40,760 nucleotides of DNA from Clostridia bacterium. GTDB taxonomy: Bacteria > Bacillota > Clostridia > Oscillospirales > CAG-272. Below are positions 8,244 to 16,579 of this stretch, one piece after another (the first letter of the stretch is position 1; each line of letters begins with the position of its first letter). Where the stretch lies: NCBI GenBank assembly GCA_017428635.1, contig JAFRQK010000013.1, positions 1 to 40,760 of the forward strand. Direction: 5' to 3'. The position numbers and the translations under genes are program-made. The notes beneath the pieces are model-generated. The model was not told the DNA's origin, ran no database searches, and worked only from the letters and a program-made list of their open reading frames with translations.

Positions 8244-9401
8244 ATGTACGTATTGAGCAAAGAAGAATGGCTGGAACAGTATAAAGGAAAACTGTCGGAG
8301 CGCGACCTCGCGCTGATGGGGCGCGCGTACGAGGTCCTCGACGAAAACACTCTGAGAAAAGAGAATATGCCGTGGGGAGATATCCCCGCGATCACGCCGT
8401 GGCTCAGCTGCCCCGGGCTGTGGAACTGGGATTCGGTATTTCACGGGATGACCGTGTCCCGTTACAACAGCGTGCTGGCGCAGGATACCATCGACTGCTT
8501 CGCTAAATTCCAGTGCGAAAACGGCATGCTGCCCGACGTCATAACGCTGAGGGGTTTTCTGGCGGACAACGCCTCGAAGCCGCCCGTTTTCCCGTGGGGG
8601 ATCCTGACCGTTTACAAGCGGACGGGCGACGTGGATTTTCTGCGCAGGAACTACGAGCGTTCCGTCAGATACGAACAGTTCTGGGTCAGAGAGCGTTACG
8701 ACGGGAAAATGTTTTACTATTCGGCACAGCGCGATATCGAAAAGGACAATTACGAAGCGCCCCGTTACGAGTCCGGCTGGGACAATTCGCCGCGCTGGGA
8801 CAGATGGCCGATAACGCAGCTTTATCCGATCGACCTCAACTGCTATATGGTCCTGTACTACCGCTCGATGGCGGAAATGGCAGGGATCCTCGGCCTCGAT
8901 CCCGAGGGGTGGAAAAAGAAAGAGAAGGAACTCGCGTCGATCGTTGAAGAAAACCTTTACGACGGGTCGGCAGGGGCGTACGTCGACAGAAACCGCCTGA
9001 CCGGCGAGTTCAGCACGGTCCTCTCCCCCGCGAGCTTCATGCCGCTGATGATCGGCACCGCCTCGAAAGAGCGGGCGGAGTCGATGAACCGGATCGCCCG
9101 GGACAGATCGAAATTCTATCCCGGAATGCCCTCCGTCGCTTACGACGACAAAGGGCACGACAAAGACTACTGGAGAGGTCTCACGTGGCTAAACGTCGCG
9201 TATTTCGCGGTCAGAGGACTGTACGATTACGGGTTCGTCGACACCGCGAGGGAGATCAGGGAATATATCCTGAATATGTGCTACGATCTGCTGCCCGATA
9301 TCTACGAGAACTACGACTCGCTCGAGCGGAAAGGATGCGGGTGCGAGCATTTTTCGTGGAGTTCGGCGTTCATCATCGAGTTTATTCTTGAGATAAAGTG
9401 A
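8244..9401 (+). CDS. Glycoside hydrolase, (alpha/alpha)6 barrel, GH63/GH37-like
   Basis: A 385-residue protein with GGAGGAA ahead of its ATG and no signal peptide, so probably cytoplasmic. It shows motifs of the GH63/trehalase-like six-hairpin superfamily: LWNWDSVFHG (59-68), ESGWDNSPRWD (176-186), DYWRGLTWLNVAYF, and GCGCEHFSWSSA near the C-terminus. By family analogy D180 is a candidate general acid and E368 a candidate base. It lacks the large N-terminal domain of eukaryotic GH63 and is closer in size to bacterial mannosylglycerate hydrolase-like enzymes. Expected role: hydrolysis of an alpha-linked glucoside, mannoside or similar oligosaccharide imported by the cell. The substrate cannot be read from sequence. 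No promoter is seen in the 72-bp gap, so expression may depend on read-through from the LRR-SLH gene. Confidence 0.82.
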   Translation: MYVLSKEEWLEQYKGKLSERDLALMGRAYEVLDENTLRKENMPWGDIPAITPWLSCPGLWNWDSVFHGMTVSRYNSVLAQDTIDCFAKFQCENGMLPDVITLRGFLADNASKPPVFPWGILTVYKRTGDVDFLRRNYERSVRYEQFWVRERYDGKMFYYSAQRDIEKDNYEAPRYESGWDNSPRWDRWPITQLYPIDLNCYMVLYYRSMAEMAGILGLDPEGWKKKEKELASIVEENLYDGSAGAYVDRNRLTGEFSTVLSPASFMPLMIGTASKERAESMNRIARDRSKFYPGMPSVAYDDKGHDKDYWRGLTWLNVAYFAVRGLYDYGFVDTAREIREYILNMCYDLLPDIYENYDSLERKGCGCEHFSWSSAFIIEFILEIK

Positions 9402-9424
9402 TAAATACGCAGAAAAGCAGGAAA

Positions 9425-9461
9425 CCCCGACCGTCTTATCCGACGGCCGGGGATCTTTTTT
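9425..9461 (+). terminator. Terminator between convergent genes
   Basis: Arms CCCCG-A-CCGTC (9425-9435) and GACGG-C-CGGGG (9442-9452) with loop TTATCC, then ATCTTTTTT. The following bases TTTACTGCGG copy the -35 end of the window's usual promoter, but there is no -10 box after 17 bp, and the next gene is on the opposite strand. Confidence 0.88.
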
Positions 9462-9486
9462 ACTGCGGTGAGATACCTGACTGCGA

Positions 9487-10593
9487 TCAGTATTCTTTTT
9501 CGAGGAATTCTTTTCCCCAGACGCCTGTCCTGCCGCCGAGCGCGTGTTGAATGCACTCGCACAGGCTGATCTCATTGTCCATTTTGCGGAGGAACACGTC
9601 GTTGTTCGTACCCGTGTGTCTCGTTATGTGACCCCTTTCGACCGCGAGGTTGTCCCACAGATAGACCGAGGCGCAGGGGACGGTCTTTTCGATCCTGCCG
9701 ACCGCTTCTTTAAGACGCGCCTGAAATCTGTCGGCGGCGTCGGGCGTCGCTTCCGTGGGCATATCGTCCCCGAGACCGTCGTAATATACCTGGACCTGCG
9801 AGAGCGCGTAGTCTCTCACCGAACAGCAATAAACGATCTTTACCGCGCCGCCGTACCTGTCGGCGAGATGCTTGATCCCGTCGTACGCGAGGTCGTCCGT
9901 TTTCGATATCCTTCGGATATGATCGGGCGTTTCCCATTCGTCCGCGAGGACGCGCCGCCAGTCGAGGAGAAAGAGAGAACTGTCGACGACGACGCAGCGA
10001 TTCCCCGTGATCTCGAGACGCGAGACGGTATCGTCGTAGAGCAGCGAGGCGCTGAATCCGCCCGCGCTGTACCCGCAGACGACGAGATCCGAATACGATC
10101 CGCCGAGGATCCCGATCGCCTTTTCAAGAAACGCGATATAGTTCGTATATCCGTGATAGAAGACCGTCCTTTTGCCCCCTTCAAGATCGGTATACTCCCT
10201 CTCGGCCGTCCCGATATCGAGATCGCCGGTCGTATAAGCGGGCATTATCACGGTCCAGTCGTGAAAAGGATTCGACGGGTCGTCCGAAGTGATCCCCTCT
10301 CTCGTTAGCCGCTTTTCTTCTTCTATACTTCCCTCCGAAAGGTAGGGTGAATAGAAGCCGTTCCCCTCGGAATCGGGCCTGTGGTGGGGCCTCGCGGCGG
10401 AAAACGGATCAACGCTGAGCCCGCCGCCCACGAAAAACACGAGCAGATTACGGGAAGCGCCTTTTTTTATGATCCCCCTCCAGCGCGAGCCGTCCGAAGA
10501 CACGGTGCCGTCCACGGGCACCGTATACCATCTGCCCGTTTCCGGCTCGCCTCTCAAGACTTCAAATTCTCCTCTGAAATATTCCGCCGCCAA
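9487..10593 (-). CDS. Pectin-acetylesterase-like (Notum/PAE family) serine hydrolase
   Basis: The alpha/beta-hydrolase layout of the pectinacetylesterase family is visible: LLVFFVGGG (oxyanion-type glycine run), DWTVIMPAYTTGDLDIG, the nucleophile elbow VVCGYSAGGFSASLL with the probable catalytic serine, VVVDSSLFLLD, and a late RGHITRHTG segment that could supply histidine. PAE-family enzymes remove acetyl groups from pectin or, for Notum, acyl groups from proteins. A surface-glycan deacetylase fits the neighbourhood. No signal peptide is seen, so the enzyme may act on imported oligosaccharides. I chose the TTG start at 10593 because AAAGGGG lies seven nt before it, whereas the upstream ATG at 10632 would begin only about five nt from the predicted transcription start and has no ribosome binding site. 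The protein is then 368 aa. Confidence 0.75.
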   Translation of the reverse strand: MAAEYFRGEFEVLRGEPETGRWYTVPVDGTVSSDGSRWRGIIKKGASRNLLVFFVGGGLSVDPFSAARPHHRPDSEGNGFYSPYLSEGSIEEEKRLTREGITSDDPSNPFHDWTVIMPAYTTGDLDIGTAEREYTDLEGGKRTVFYHGYTNYIAFLEKAIGILGGSYSDLVVCGYSAGGFSASLLYDDTVSRLEITGNRCVVVDSSLFLLDWRRVLADEWETPDHIRRISKTDDLAYDGIKHLADRYGGAVKIVYCCSVRDYALSQVQVYYDGLGDDMPTEATPDAADRFQARLKEAVGRIEKTVPCASVYLWDNLAVERGHITRHTGTNNDVFLRKMDNEISLCECIQHALGGRTGVWGKEFLEKEY

Positions 10594-10643
10594 TTTTTGA
10601 CCCCTTTCGCGACCGCCCGCGCGGTCATTCACATTTCGCTATA

Positions 10644-10672
10644 ATTATACTATCGCCTTACCGGTTTGTAAA
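10644..10672 (-). promoter_or_regulatory. Promoter for the PAE-like gene
   Basis: On the minus strand TTTACA (10672-10667), 17-bp spacer, TATAAT (10649-10644). It lies back to back with the plus-strand promoter at 10697-10725, only 24 bp apart. Confidence 0.82.
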
Positions 10673-10696
10673 GTACGGGGCGACCGCGGGTCTCTC

Positions 10697-10725
10697 TTTA
10701 CAGCGCGGGCGGGGTATGGTATACT
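10697..10725 (+). promoter_or_regulatory. Promoter for the SLH-beta-helix gene
   Basis: TTTACA (10697-10702), 17-bp spacer ending TATGG, TATACT (10720-10725). It matches the window consensus TTTACt-N12-TRTGG-TAnAAT. Confidence 0.85.
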
Positions 10726-10757
10726 GAATACGATCATGAAACCCGGAGGGCAACTTT

Positions 10758-13424
10758 ATGAAAAAACTGCTTTCTTCCATTCTTTTGATCGTTATGATCT
10801 CGGCGGCGTTCGCCGCCGAGATACACGTATCCGCGGTGAAGACCGGCTTTTCGGACGTCGGGGACGACCGCTGGAGCGCGTCGTCGATCGGTTACGCCGT
10901 GAGATGCGGCTATATGAACGGCGTCGGGGACGGGAAGTTCGATCCCAAAGGATCCCTGACCCGCGCGATGGTCGCCGCCGTTCTGTGGCGGCGCGAGGGA
11001 TCGCCCGCGCCCGCCTCTCCGAGCGGCTTTTCCGACGTACCGGACGGCAAGTGGTATACAAACGCCGTGGCGTGGGCGAAGGAGACGGGCATCGTCAACG
11101 GTCTCACCGAAACGACGTTCGGACCGAACTCGTATATCACCAGAGAACAGCTCGGAACGATGCTCTTCCGCTTCTCGTCGACCGCTCCGGTATCCGTGCC
11201 GGAACGCGCCGATCTTTCGTCTTTCGAAGACGGTGAAAAGGTCAGCGGCTGGGCTGACGAGGCGATGAAGTGGGCGGTCGAAGCCGGTCTTATCAACGGG
11301 ACGGGCGGGAACCGTCTTTTGCCCGAGGGTTTCGCCACGCGCGAGCAGTTCGCGGCGATCATCGAGAGATACGACAACGCCTTCAAACTCAAATACAACG
11401 AACCGGTCGTCCGTTCCCATTACACGGAAAAGCCCTATCCTCTCGTTGAGGACGCGGATATATACGTCGCACCGGACGGAGACGACGGCGCGTTAGGCGA
11501 TTTCAATCATCCGATAGCGACTTTTGCGCGCGCAGTCGAAATGGCAAGAGAGATTAAGGAGAAGGTAACGGACAGGAGCGCCGTTATCGCCTTTAAGGCG
11601 GGCGAATACCCCACTGACTCCGTCGTAATGAGCTCCGCTGATTCCGGCTCCGACGAGTACCCGGTCGTATACTGCGCATACGGCGACGGCGAGGCGGTCA
11701 TAACCGGAGGAGCGTTTATAACCGAGGACCGGTTCTCGGATCTCAACGACGCGGATAAAACTCTTTTCGATACCGCCGCGGCCGGTATGATCAAAAAAGC
11801 TGACGTATCCGACGTCTTGCCGGACTATACCGCGAAGGACGTCATTTTCAGCGAAGACGGCGCTCTGACGGTCGCCCGTTATCCGAATAAGTTTTCGGAC
11901 GGCACCGATCGGCTCTTTGCTCAGGCCTCCATCCCCGTGAGCGACACGGAGATCAGGGTCAACAATCTCATACTGAAACGCCGCGTCGGGCAATATCACA
12001 CTCTCGAAGGACTTCAGCTTTACGGTTATCTGACCACCGGGTGGTTCAAGGACACCCTCAATACCGACGGGTATACGGTCGACGAGGAGAGCGGCGGATT
12101 CGATTTCAAGATCCCGGATCCGACGGAGGCGCGTATGGGTTGGCTTCGCTTCGGCGAATTCCCGGCGCAGTATTACGGCAATACCGCCTTTCTGAATATG
12201 TCCGAGGATCTCGACGCGCCGGGCGAGTACTGGGTCGATACCTCTTCGCACACTCTTTACGTCTACGATCCGCACGGAACGTATTCGGTTCCGGTCAAAG
12301 ACAGAGGACTGATAATAGACCGATGCCGCAACGTCACGTTCCGCGGGCTGTCTTTCAAAGCGTATAAAGAGACCATCCTGACCGCGAGCGGGGTATCCGG
12401 GATCTCCTTCGATCTTTGCCGCTTTTCCATTTGCTCATCGACTCTCGCGATGAGCGTCAGCAGCGCTTCGGACTCCGACTTCAACACTTCCTTCACGAGG
12501 TGCGATTTCAGCGTGTTCGCGGGCCGCGCGCTCTCCGTCGGAGGCGCCGCCGGCTGGGACACGATGTTCAGCCGGAGGGACAACTTTCTGTTCGACAACA
12601 ACCGCGTTTCGAACACGAACCTGACGGTCGAGTGGAACGCCGCCGTCACCGTGGGCGGAAACGAGAACGTCATAACGCACAACGAATTTGAGAACTGCAG
12701 TTATATGGCGCTCACCTACTCGGGATGCAATAACCTGATCGAGCACAACGTTTTCAAAAACGTGTGCTACAACTCGCAGGACTGCGGAGCGATCTATACG
12801 GGGACCGGCCCCGCCCAGTGGAACAACGTGATAAGATATAACGTGTTCTATCCCATCACCGGCAATGCGTACGGGATCTATCTCGACGACAACGCGCCGG
12901 GGGCTGAGATCTACGGGAACATCTTTATGGGAGCCGACGTGGTCGTACACGACGGCAGAAGCAACTCCGTTCACGACAACGTGATGATAGGGAGCGGAGT
13001 CATTCTGTCCTGCGGCGGACTGGTCGAAGAACTCGATTATTACAAAAACGGCTGCGTCGGGACGAAGGAAAGGAACTTCTATCCCCTTTGGGTCGACTTC
13101 ATGAACCGGCTTGACGAAAAGCCCGACGTCAAAAAGGAGTATTTCGATAGATATCCGGAGCTTTCGCTTCTTACCGTCGATCCCGACCGTTTGAACGACG
13201 TCAATTTCGTCCTCTGCCCGAGAAACTATATCAGAAACAATCTTTACGTCACAACTCACCCGGACGACGTCAACGACGAACGCGATTACAGCGTCGTAGA
13301 GGGAAACACGGGCGTAACGTACGGGGAAAATCCGATCTTCGTCAACCCGACTCTCGGCGACTACCGTATACGGGACGGCGTCGACTTCCCCGATGTACAT
13401 TTTGACCTGATAGGCAGGTATTGA
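10758..13424 (+). CDS. SLH x3 plus right-handed beta-helix surface protein
   Basis: The start is ATG 10758 with GGAGGG eight nt upstream; 888 aa. The signal peptide is about residues 1-27. Three SLH repeats follow (about 30-75, 92-140, 155-215), with signatures LTRAMVAAVLWRREGSP, ITREQLGTMLFRF and ATREQFAAIIERYD. After the shared linker (HYTEKPYPLVEDADIYVAPDG) comes the beta-helix body (about 245-790), with many short N/D/G turns (NNLIEHNVFKNV, NNVIRYNVFYPI, AEIYGNIFMG). LDAPGEYWVD...TLYVYDP resembles a segment seen in carbohydrate-active beta-helix enzymes. The end is NPTLGDYRIRDGVDF...LIGRY. The protein is probably displayed on the S-layer and acts on or binds polysaccharide. No catalytic residues can be assigned with confidence. 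It has its own promoter and terminator, so it is monocistronic. Confidence 0.9.
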   Translation: MKKLLSSILLIVMISAAFAAEIHVSAVKTGFSDVGDDRWSASSIGYAVRCGYMNGVGDGKFDPKGSLTRAMVAAVLWRREGSPAPASPSGFSDVPDGKWYTNAVAWAKETGIVNGLTETTFGPNSYITREQLGTMLFRFSSTAPVSVPERADLSSFEDGEKVSGWADEAMKWAVEAGLINGTGGNRLLPEGFATREQFAAIIERYDNAFKLKYNEPVVRSHYTEKPYPLVEDADIYVAPDGDDGALGDFNHPIATFARAVEMAREIKEKVTDRSAVIAFKAGEYPTDSVVMSSADSGSDEYPVVYCAYGDGEAVITGGAFITEDRFSDLNDADKTLFDTAAAGMIKKADVSDVLPDYTAKDVIFSEDGALTVARYPNKFSDGTDRLFAQASIPVSDTEIRVNNLILKRRVGQYHTLEGLQLYGYLTTGWFKDTLNTDGYTVDEESGGFDFKIPDPTEARMGWLRFGEFPAQYYGNTAFLNMSEDLDAPGEYWVDTSSHTLYVYDPHGTYSVPVKDRGLIIDRCRNVTFRGLSFKAYKETILTASGVSGISFDLCRFSICSSTLAMSVSSASDSDFNTSFTRCDFSVFAGRALSVGGAAGWDTMFSRRDNFLFDNNRVSNTNLTVEWNAAVTVGGNENVITHNEFENCSYMALTYSGCNNLIEHNVFKNVCYNSQDCGAIYTGTGPAQWNNVIRYNVFYPITGNAYGIYLDDNAPGAEIYGNIFMGADVVVHDGRSNSVHDNVMIGSGVILSCGGLVEELDYYKNGCVGTKERNFYPLWVDFMNRLDEKPDVKKEYFDRYPELSLLTVDPDRLNDVNFVLCPRNYIRNNLYVTTHPDDVNDERDYSVVEGNTGVTYGENPIFVNPTLGDYRIRDGVDFPDVHFDLIGRY

Positions 13425-13435
13425 TAACGGAAAAT

Positions 13436-13468
13436 GATCCCCGGCTTCGGAAAAGCCGGGGATCGTTC
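13436..13468 (+). terminator. Terminator after SLH-beta-helix gene
   Basis: GATCCCCGGCTT (13436-13447) and AAGCCGGGGATC (13453-13464), then GTTCTTT. The T-run overlaps the -35 box of the next promoter. The sequence from the stop codon into the 5' arm is the same as after the paralogue ending at 30016. Confidence 0.9.
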
Positions 13469-13497
13469 TTTACCTTGGCGGCGGAATGTGGTAAAAT
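13469..13497 (+). promoter_or_regulatory. Promoter for the EamA transporter gene
   Basis: TTTACC (13469-13474), 17-bp spacer ending TGTGG, TAAAAT (13492-13497). It starts immediately after the preceding terminator stem. Confidence 0.85.
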
Positions 13498-13533
13498 ATA
13501 GAACGAAAACCATGTTAAGAGGGCAAAACGGCA

Positions 13534-14448
13534 TTGAACACCGAACTGAAAAGTTTTATCAAAATATTCGTCACCGGCTGTCTTTGGGGAACGATCGGGT
13601 TGTTCGTGAAACTGATGGAGGGACAAGGCTCCTCATCGTCGTATACGAGCTTTCTGCGGCTGCTCTTCGGGGCGCTTTTCCTCGCCGTTCTGACCCTGAT
13701 CGTCGACGGACCCGGGGCGTTCAGGATCGGGAAAAAGACGCTGATCTCCTGCATTCTTCTCGGGATCGTCTGTCAGGGCGTCTTCAACCTTCTGTACAGC
13801 TCGTCCGTAAGCGCGAACGGGGTCTCGGTCGCATCGGTCCTTCTGTACACCGCGCCGGTATTCACGACCGTCGCGTCCCTCATTCTGTTTCGTGAAAAAC
13901 TGAACTTTCTCAAATGGATCGCGCTGCCCGTCAACGTGATCGGATGCGCGCTCACCGCGACCGGAGGAAATTTCAGCGCGGAGGCGCTCGCTCCGCTCGG
14001 GTTGTTGATCGGCGTCGGCGCGGGCTTCACTTACGGAATGACCGCCGTGTTCGGCAGGATCGCGATGCGGGAGAAGTCCTCTCCGCTCGCCGTGGCGACG
14101 TATAACCTCTTCTTCGGCTGCGTTTTCATCGCGATCGTTCGCCGCCCGTGGAGCACGGCTGAAAAACCGCTCGACCCGAAGCTCCTCGCCTTCGGCGCTC
14201 TCTTCGGCCTGATCGCGACGGCGCTGGCTTACGCTCTTTATTTCAGCGGCCTTTCCGGGATCTCCGAGACGAGCAAGGTGCCCGTAGTGGCTTCCGTCGA
14301 GGTGGTGGTCGCTTCGGTCATCGGAGCAGCCGTTTTCGCCGAGAACCTGAACCCGATCCGGATCGTCGGTATCGGTCTGGTCCTTTTCTCCATTTTTCTG
14401 TTCAGCAAAAAAACCGCAACCGACCGGCAGCCGCCGGATATGGTATAA
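13534..14448 (+). CDS. EamA/DMT-superfamily membrane transporter
   Basis: A 304-residue protein with about ten hydrophobic segments arranged as two repeated halves of five helices, the layout of EamA (drug/metabolite transporter) permeases. The halves open with IKIFVTGCLWGTIGLFVKLM and LLIGVGAGFTYGMTAVFGRIA, and a conserved-looking E precedes the last helices (SKVPVVASVEVVVASVIGAAVFAENLNPI). Such carriers export or import small metabolites or amino acids; the substrate is unknown. The start is TTG 13534, 37 nt after the -10 box, with GAGGG ten nt upstream; no in-frame ATG fits better. The last codons (ATG GTA TAA) fall inside the first copy of the downstream hairpin repeat, so that repeat supplies the stop codon. 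Confidence 0.88.
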   Translation: MNTELKSFIKIFVTGCLWGTIGLFVKLMEGQGSSSSYTSFLRLLFGALFLAVLTLIVDGPGAFRIGKKTLISCILLGIVCQGVFNLLYSSSVSANGVSVASVLLYTAPVFTTVASLILFREKLNFLKWIALPVNVIGCALTATGGNFSAEALAPLGLLIGVGAGFTYGMTAVFGRIAMREKSSPLAVATYNLFFGCVFIAIVRRPWSTAEKPLDPKLLAFGALFGLIATALAYALYFSGLSGISETSKVPVVASVEVVVASVIGAAVFAENLNPIRIVGIGLVLFSIFLFSKKTATDRQPPDMV

Positions 14449-14722
14449 TAATTGCGGGCGCAATTATTGACGGCTTCGTAAAAATGCCCTTGCAAGCAAG
14501 CATTTATGCTTTATGGTATAATAATTGCCTGCGCAATTATTGACGGCCAAAAGCCGGGCTCTTCGCCCGCGCGCGGTTATCACCGCTCTCAAATGCTGCC
14601 GCATTTGCTTTTGTGGTATAATAATTGCCTGCGCAATTATTGACGGCCAAAAACCGGGCTCTTAGCCCGCGCGCGGTTATCACCGCTCTCAAATGCTGTC
14701 GCATTTGCTTTATGGTATAATA
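14439..14722 (+). repeat. Tandem hairpin repeat carrying extended -10 boxes
   Basis: TRTGGTATAAT occurs at 14439, 14512, 14612 and 14711. The first three are each followed by the inverted repeat AATAATTGC/GCAATTATT (14447-14468, 14520-14541, 14620-14641) and TGACGGC. Units 14512-14611 and 14612-14710 are nearly identical (about five differences in 100 bp). Each also folds into CGGGC/GCCCG, GCGGT/ACCGC and AAATGC/GCATTT hairpins. The first unit is shorter (73 bp) and differs in its second half. The last -10 box (TATGGTATAAT at 14711) is the likely promoter of the gene at 14757, although no good -35 box is present. Confidence 0.9.
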
Positions 14723-14756
14723 GAAACGAAAAAACATTTTCAAGGAGACGCGCTAT

Positions 14757-16418
14757 ATGAAAAGAAAGATCGTTTTGAGTATTCTCGCCGCGGCGATGAT
14801 CGCCGCACTGCTCCCTCTCGGCGTCTGTGCGGCCTTCGTCGGGGAGTTGACCACCGTGAACGTTACGGCGGTCAACGGAAAGGTCGTCGCCTCCTCCACG
14901 GTGTACGCCGGGGAGGTGTTCCTCGACGGTGAAAGCGTGCTCACGTACGTCTGGTCAGACGACATCACAAGGTCGGAGACGGTCGTCGCGGCGGCGCGCG
15001 ACGGCTTCGGCGGACCGGAAGACGACGGATTTGCGGCGCTGTTCCCGGGCGTCATCGGCGAAGAAGGAACGGGGATCGCAGAATGCAGCGACGCCTCCCT
15101 TTCGGCTGAAATGGACGGGGGCTGGAAGAACGCTGCTTACGTGGCGGGGAAATACTACCCCGATAAAGCGATCGAGAGCAGCGGGAGCCGCGACATGTTC
15201 CTGCAGGACGAGACGTTCGCCGACAGATGCCGACACTGGTGGGAAGGCGTCGGGCTTTTCAATGAGGCGGGCGAGGAATTCGAGATGCGCGGCCCGCTCG
15301 GGACGCTCTCGACGACGATCACGGACACCGTCACTTACACGGTCATAGACGGCAAACTTGTAAAACATATTGACCGTGAGGAGGACTACGAACTTGAAGC
15401 GATCACGGTTATTTACACCGCCGCTTACCTGAAGAGCGATACGTCTTCGATCGGAAGAGTCGAAGTCACGGTCACTCCGCCGAAAGCGGGACAGAAGAGC
15501 ATTGAAACGCCTCCCGCGGTCACCGTTAAAGGAACCGACTGCGAGATCGACAGCGCGTCGTGGCTCATGTATCTGAACGGTTACACCACGGAAGCCCTTG
15601 ACGTGACCTTTGAGGAGGGCGAAACGTACTACGCGTACGTTCTTCTGAAGGCGAAGGACGGGCTGACTTTCGATAAAGGCGAGCTTGTAAGCAGCGGCAT
15701 CGACGAGGGGTTCAGCAAGTTCGACGGGTGCGCGGTGACGGGCGGAGAACTGAAGTTCGCGGCGTCGCGTACCTTCGATCTTGATTACCTCAAGGGCGAT
15801 TATCTGCGCCTTAAGATCGCCGTCACCGCCACGGCGGCATCGGCGGACGGTCTGCCCTGCACCGGCGGGGACGACTGCCCCGGCAAGGCGTTCCACGATA
15901 TGCCTCCCAAGGGCAACTGGGCGCACGATCCGATCGACTGGGCGGTCGCAAACGGTATAACGTCCGGCACGAGCGCCACCGCGTTCTCCCCGAATTCGGG
16001 ATGCACCCGCGGACAGGTCGTCACGTTCCTGTGGCGCGCGGCGGGTCAGCCGGAACCGACGATAACGAAGAACCCGTTCCGCGACGTAAAGGAAAACGAT
16101 TATTACTACAAAGCGGTCATGTGGGCGGTCGAGAATGAGATCACCGCCGGCACGGGCGAAAACACGTTCTCGCCTAAAAACACGTGTACCAGAGGACAGA
16201 TCGTGACGTTTATGTACAGGGCGAACGGCAAACCGGAATCGTCAGGAGCGCAAAATCCGTTCGGCGACGTGAAATCCGGAGACTTTTTCTACGAAGCCGT
16301 CCTGTGGGCGGTTGAAAACGACGTGACCTCCGGCACGAGCGCGACGGCGTTCTCGCCCAGGAACACGTGTACGCGTGCGCAGGTCGTTACTTTCCTGTAC
16401 AGATACGCGAACAAATGA
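14757..16418 (+). CDS. Secreted protein with three C-terminal SLH repeats
   Basis: A 553-residue protein with AAGGAG nine nt before its ATG. The signal peptide is about residues 1-25 (KIVLSILAAAMIAALLPLGVCA). Residues about 26-365 are of unknown fold: a beta-rich region with acidic stretches, a CRHWWEGVGLFNEAGEEFEM segment and a second half (IETPPAVTVKGTDCEIDSAS) that could be an Ig-like domain. After CTGGDDCPGKAFHDM come three SLH repeats (about 375-553), each ending in TRGQVVTFLWRAAG-type sequence and preceded by FRDV- or FGDV-type starts. These resemble the SLH units of the LRR protein at 6021, not those of the beta-helix family. Surface anchoring is expected; the function of the N-terminal part is unknown. 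Confidence 0.85.
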   Translation: MKRKIVLSILAAAMIAALLPLGVCAAFVGELTTVNVTAVNGKVVASSTVYAGEVFLDGESVLTYVWSDDITRSETVVAAARDGFGGPEDDGFAALFPGVIGEEGTGIAECSDASLSAEMDGGWKNAAYVAGKYYPDKAIESSGSRDMFLQDETFADRCRHWWEGVGLFNEAGEEFEMRGPLGTLSTTITDTVTYTVIDGKLVKHIDREEDYELEAITVIYTAAYLKSDTSSIGRVEVTVTPPKAGQKSIETPPAVTVKGTDCEIDSASWLMYLNGYTTEALDVTFEEGETYYAYVLLKAKDGLTFDKGELVSSGIDEGFSKFDGCAVTGGELKFAASRTFDLDYLKGDYLRLKIAVTATAASADGLPCTGGDDCPGKAFHDMPPKGNWAHDPIDWAVANGITSGTSATAFSPNSGCTRGQVVTFLWRAAGQPEPTITKNPFRDVKENDYYYKAVMWAVENEITAGTGENTFSPKNTCTRGQIVTFMYRANGKPESSGAQNPFGDVKSGDFFYEAVLWAVENDVTSGTSATAFSPRNTCTRAQVVTFLYRYANK

Positions 16419-16487
16419 AGCGAAACGATTATTGAAACAAAGCGACTGCAATTTCTTTTCACGTCAGGAAAGTAACGGATAAACAGG

Positions 16488-16525
16488 ACCCTCGGCCGCA
16501 TGATCCCGGCCGGGGGTTTTTCTTT
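16488..16525 (+). terminator. Terminator after the C-terminal SLH protein
   Basis: CCCTCGGCCG pairs with CGGCCGGGGG around loop CATGATCC, followed by TTTTTCTTT. The T-run merges with the -35 box of the next promoter. Confidence 0.88.
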
Positions 16526-16551
16526 ACTGCGTAGGCGAAATGTGGTAAAAT
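16523..16551 (+). promoter_or_regulatory. Promoter for the lipoprotein gene at 16580
   Basis: TTTACT (16523-16528), 17-bp spacer ending TGTGG, TAAAAT (16546-16551). Confidence 0.85.
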
Positions 16552-16579
16552 AAAGAAAAAACAACGGGGGACAACTGTC

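Noticed and set aside
14439-14722. CRISPR-like array of repeats
   Set aside because: Units are nearly identical throughout with no variable spacers, and there are no cas genes.
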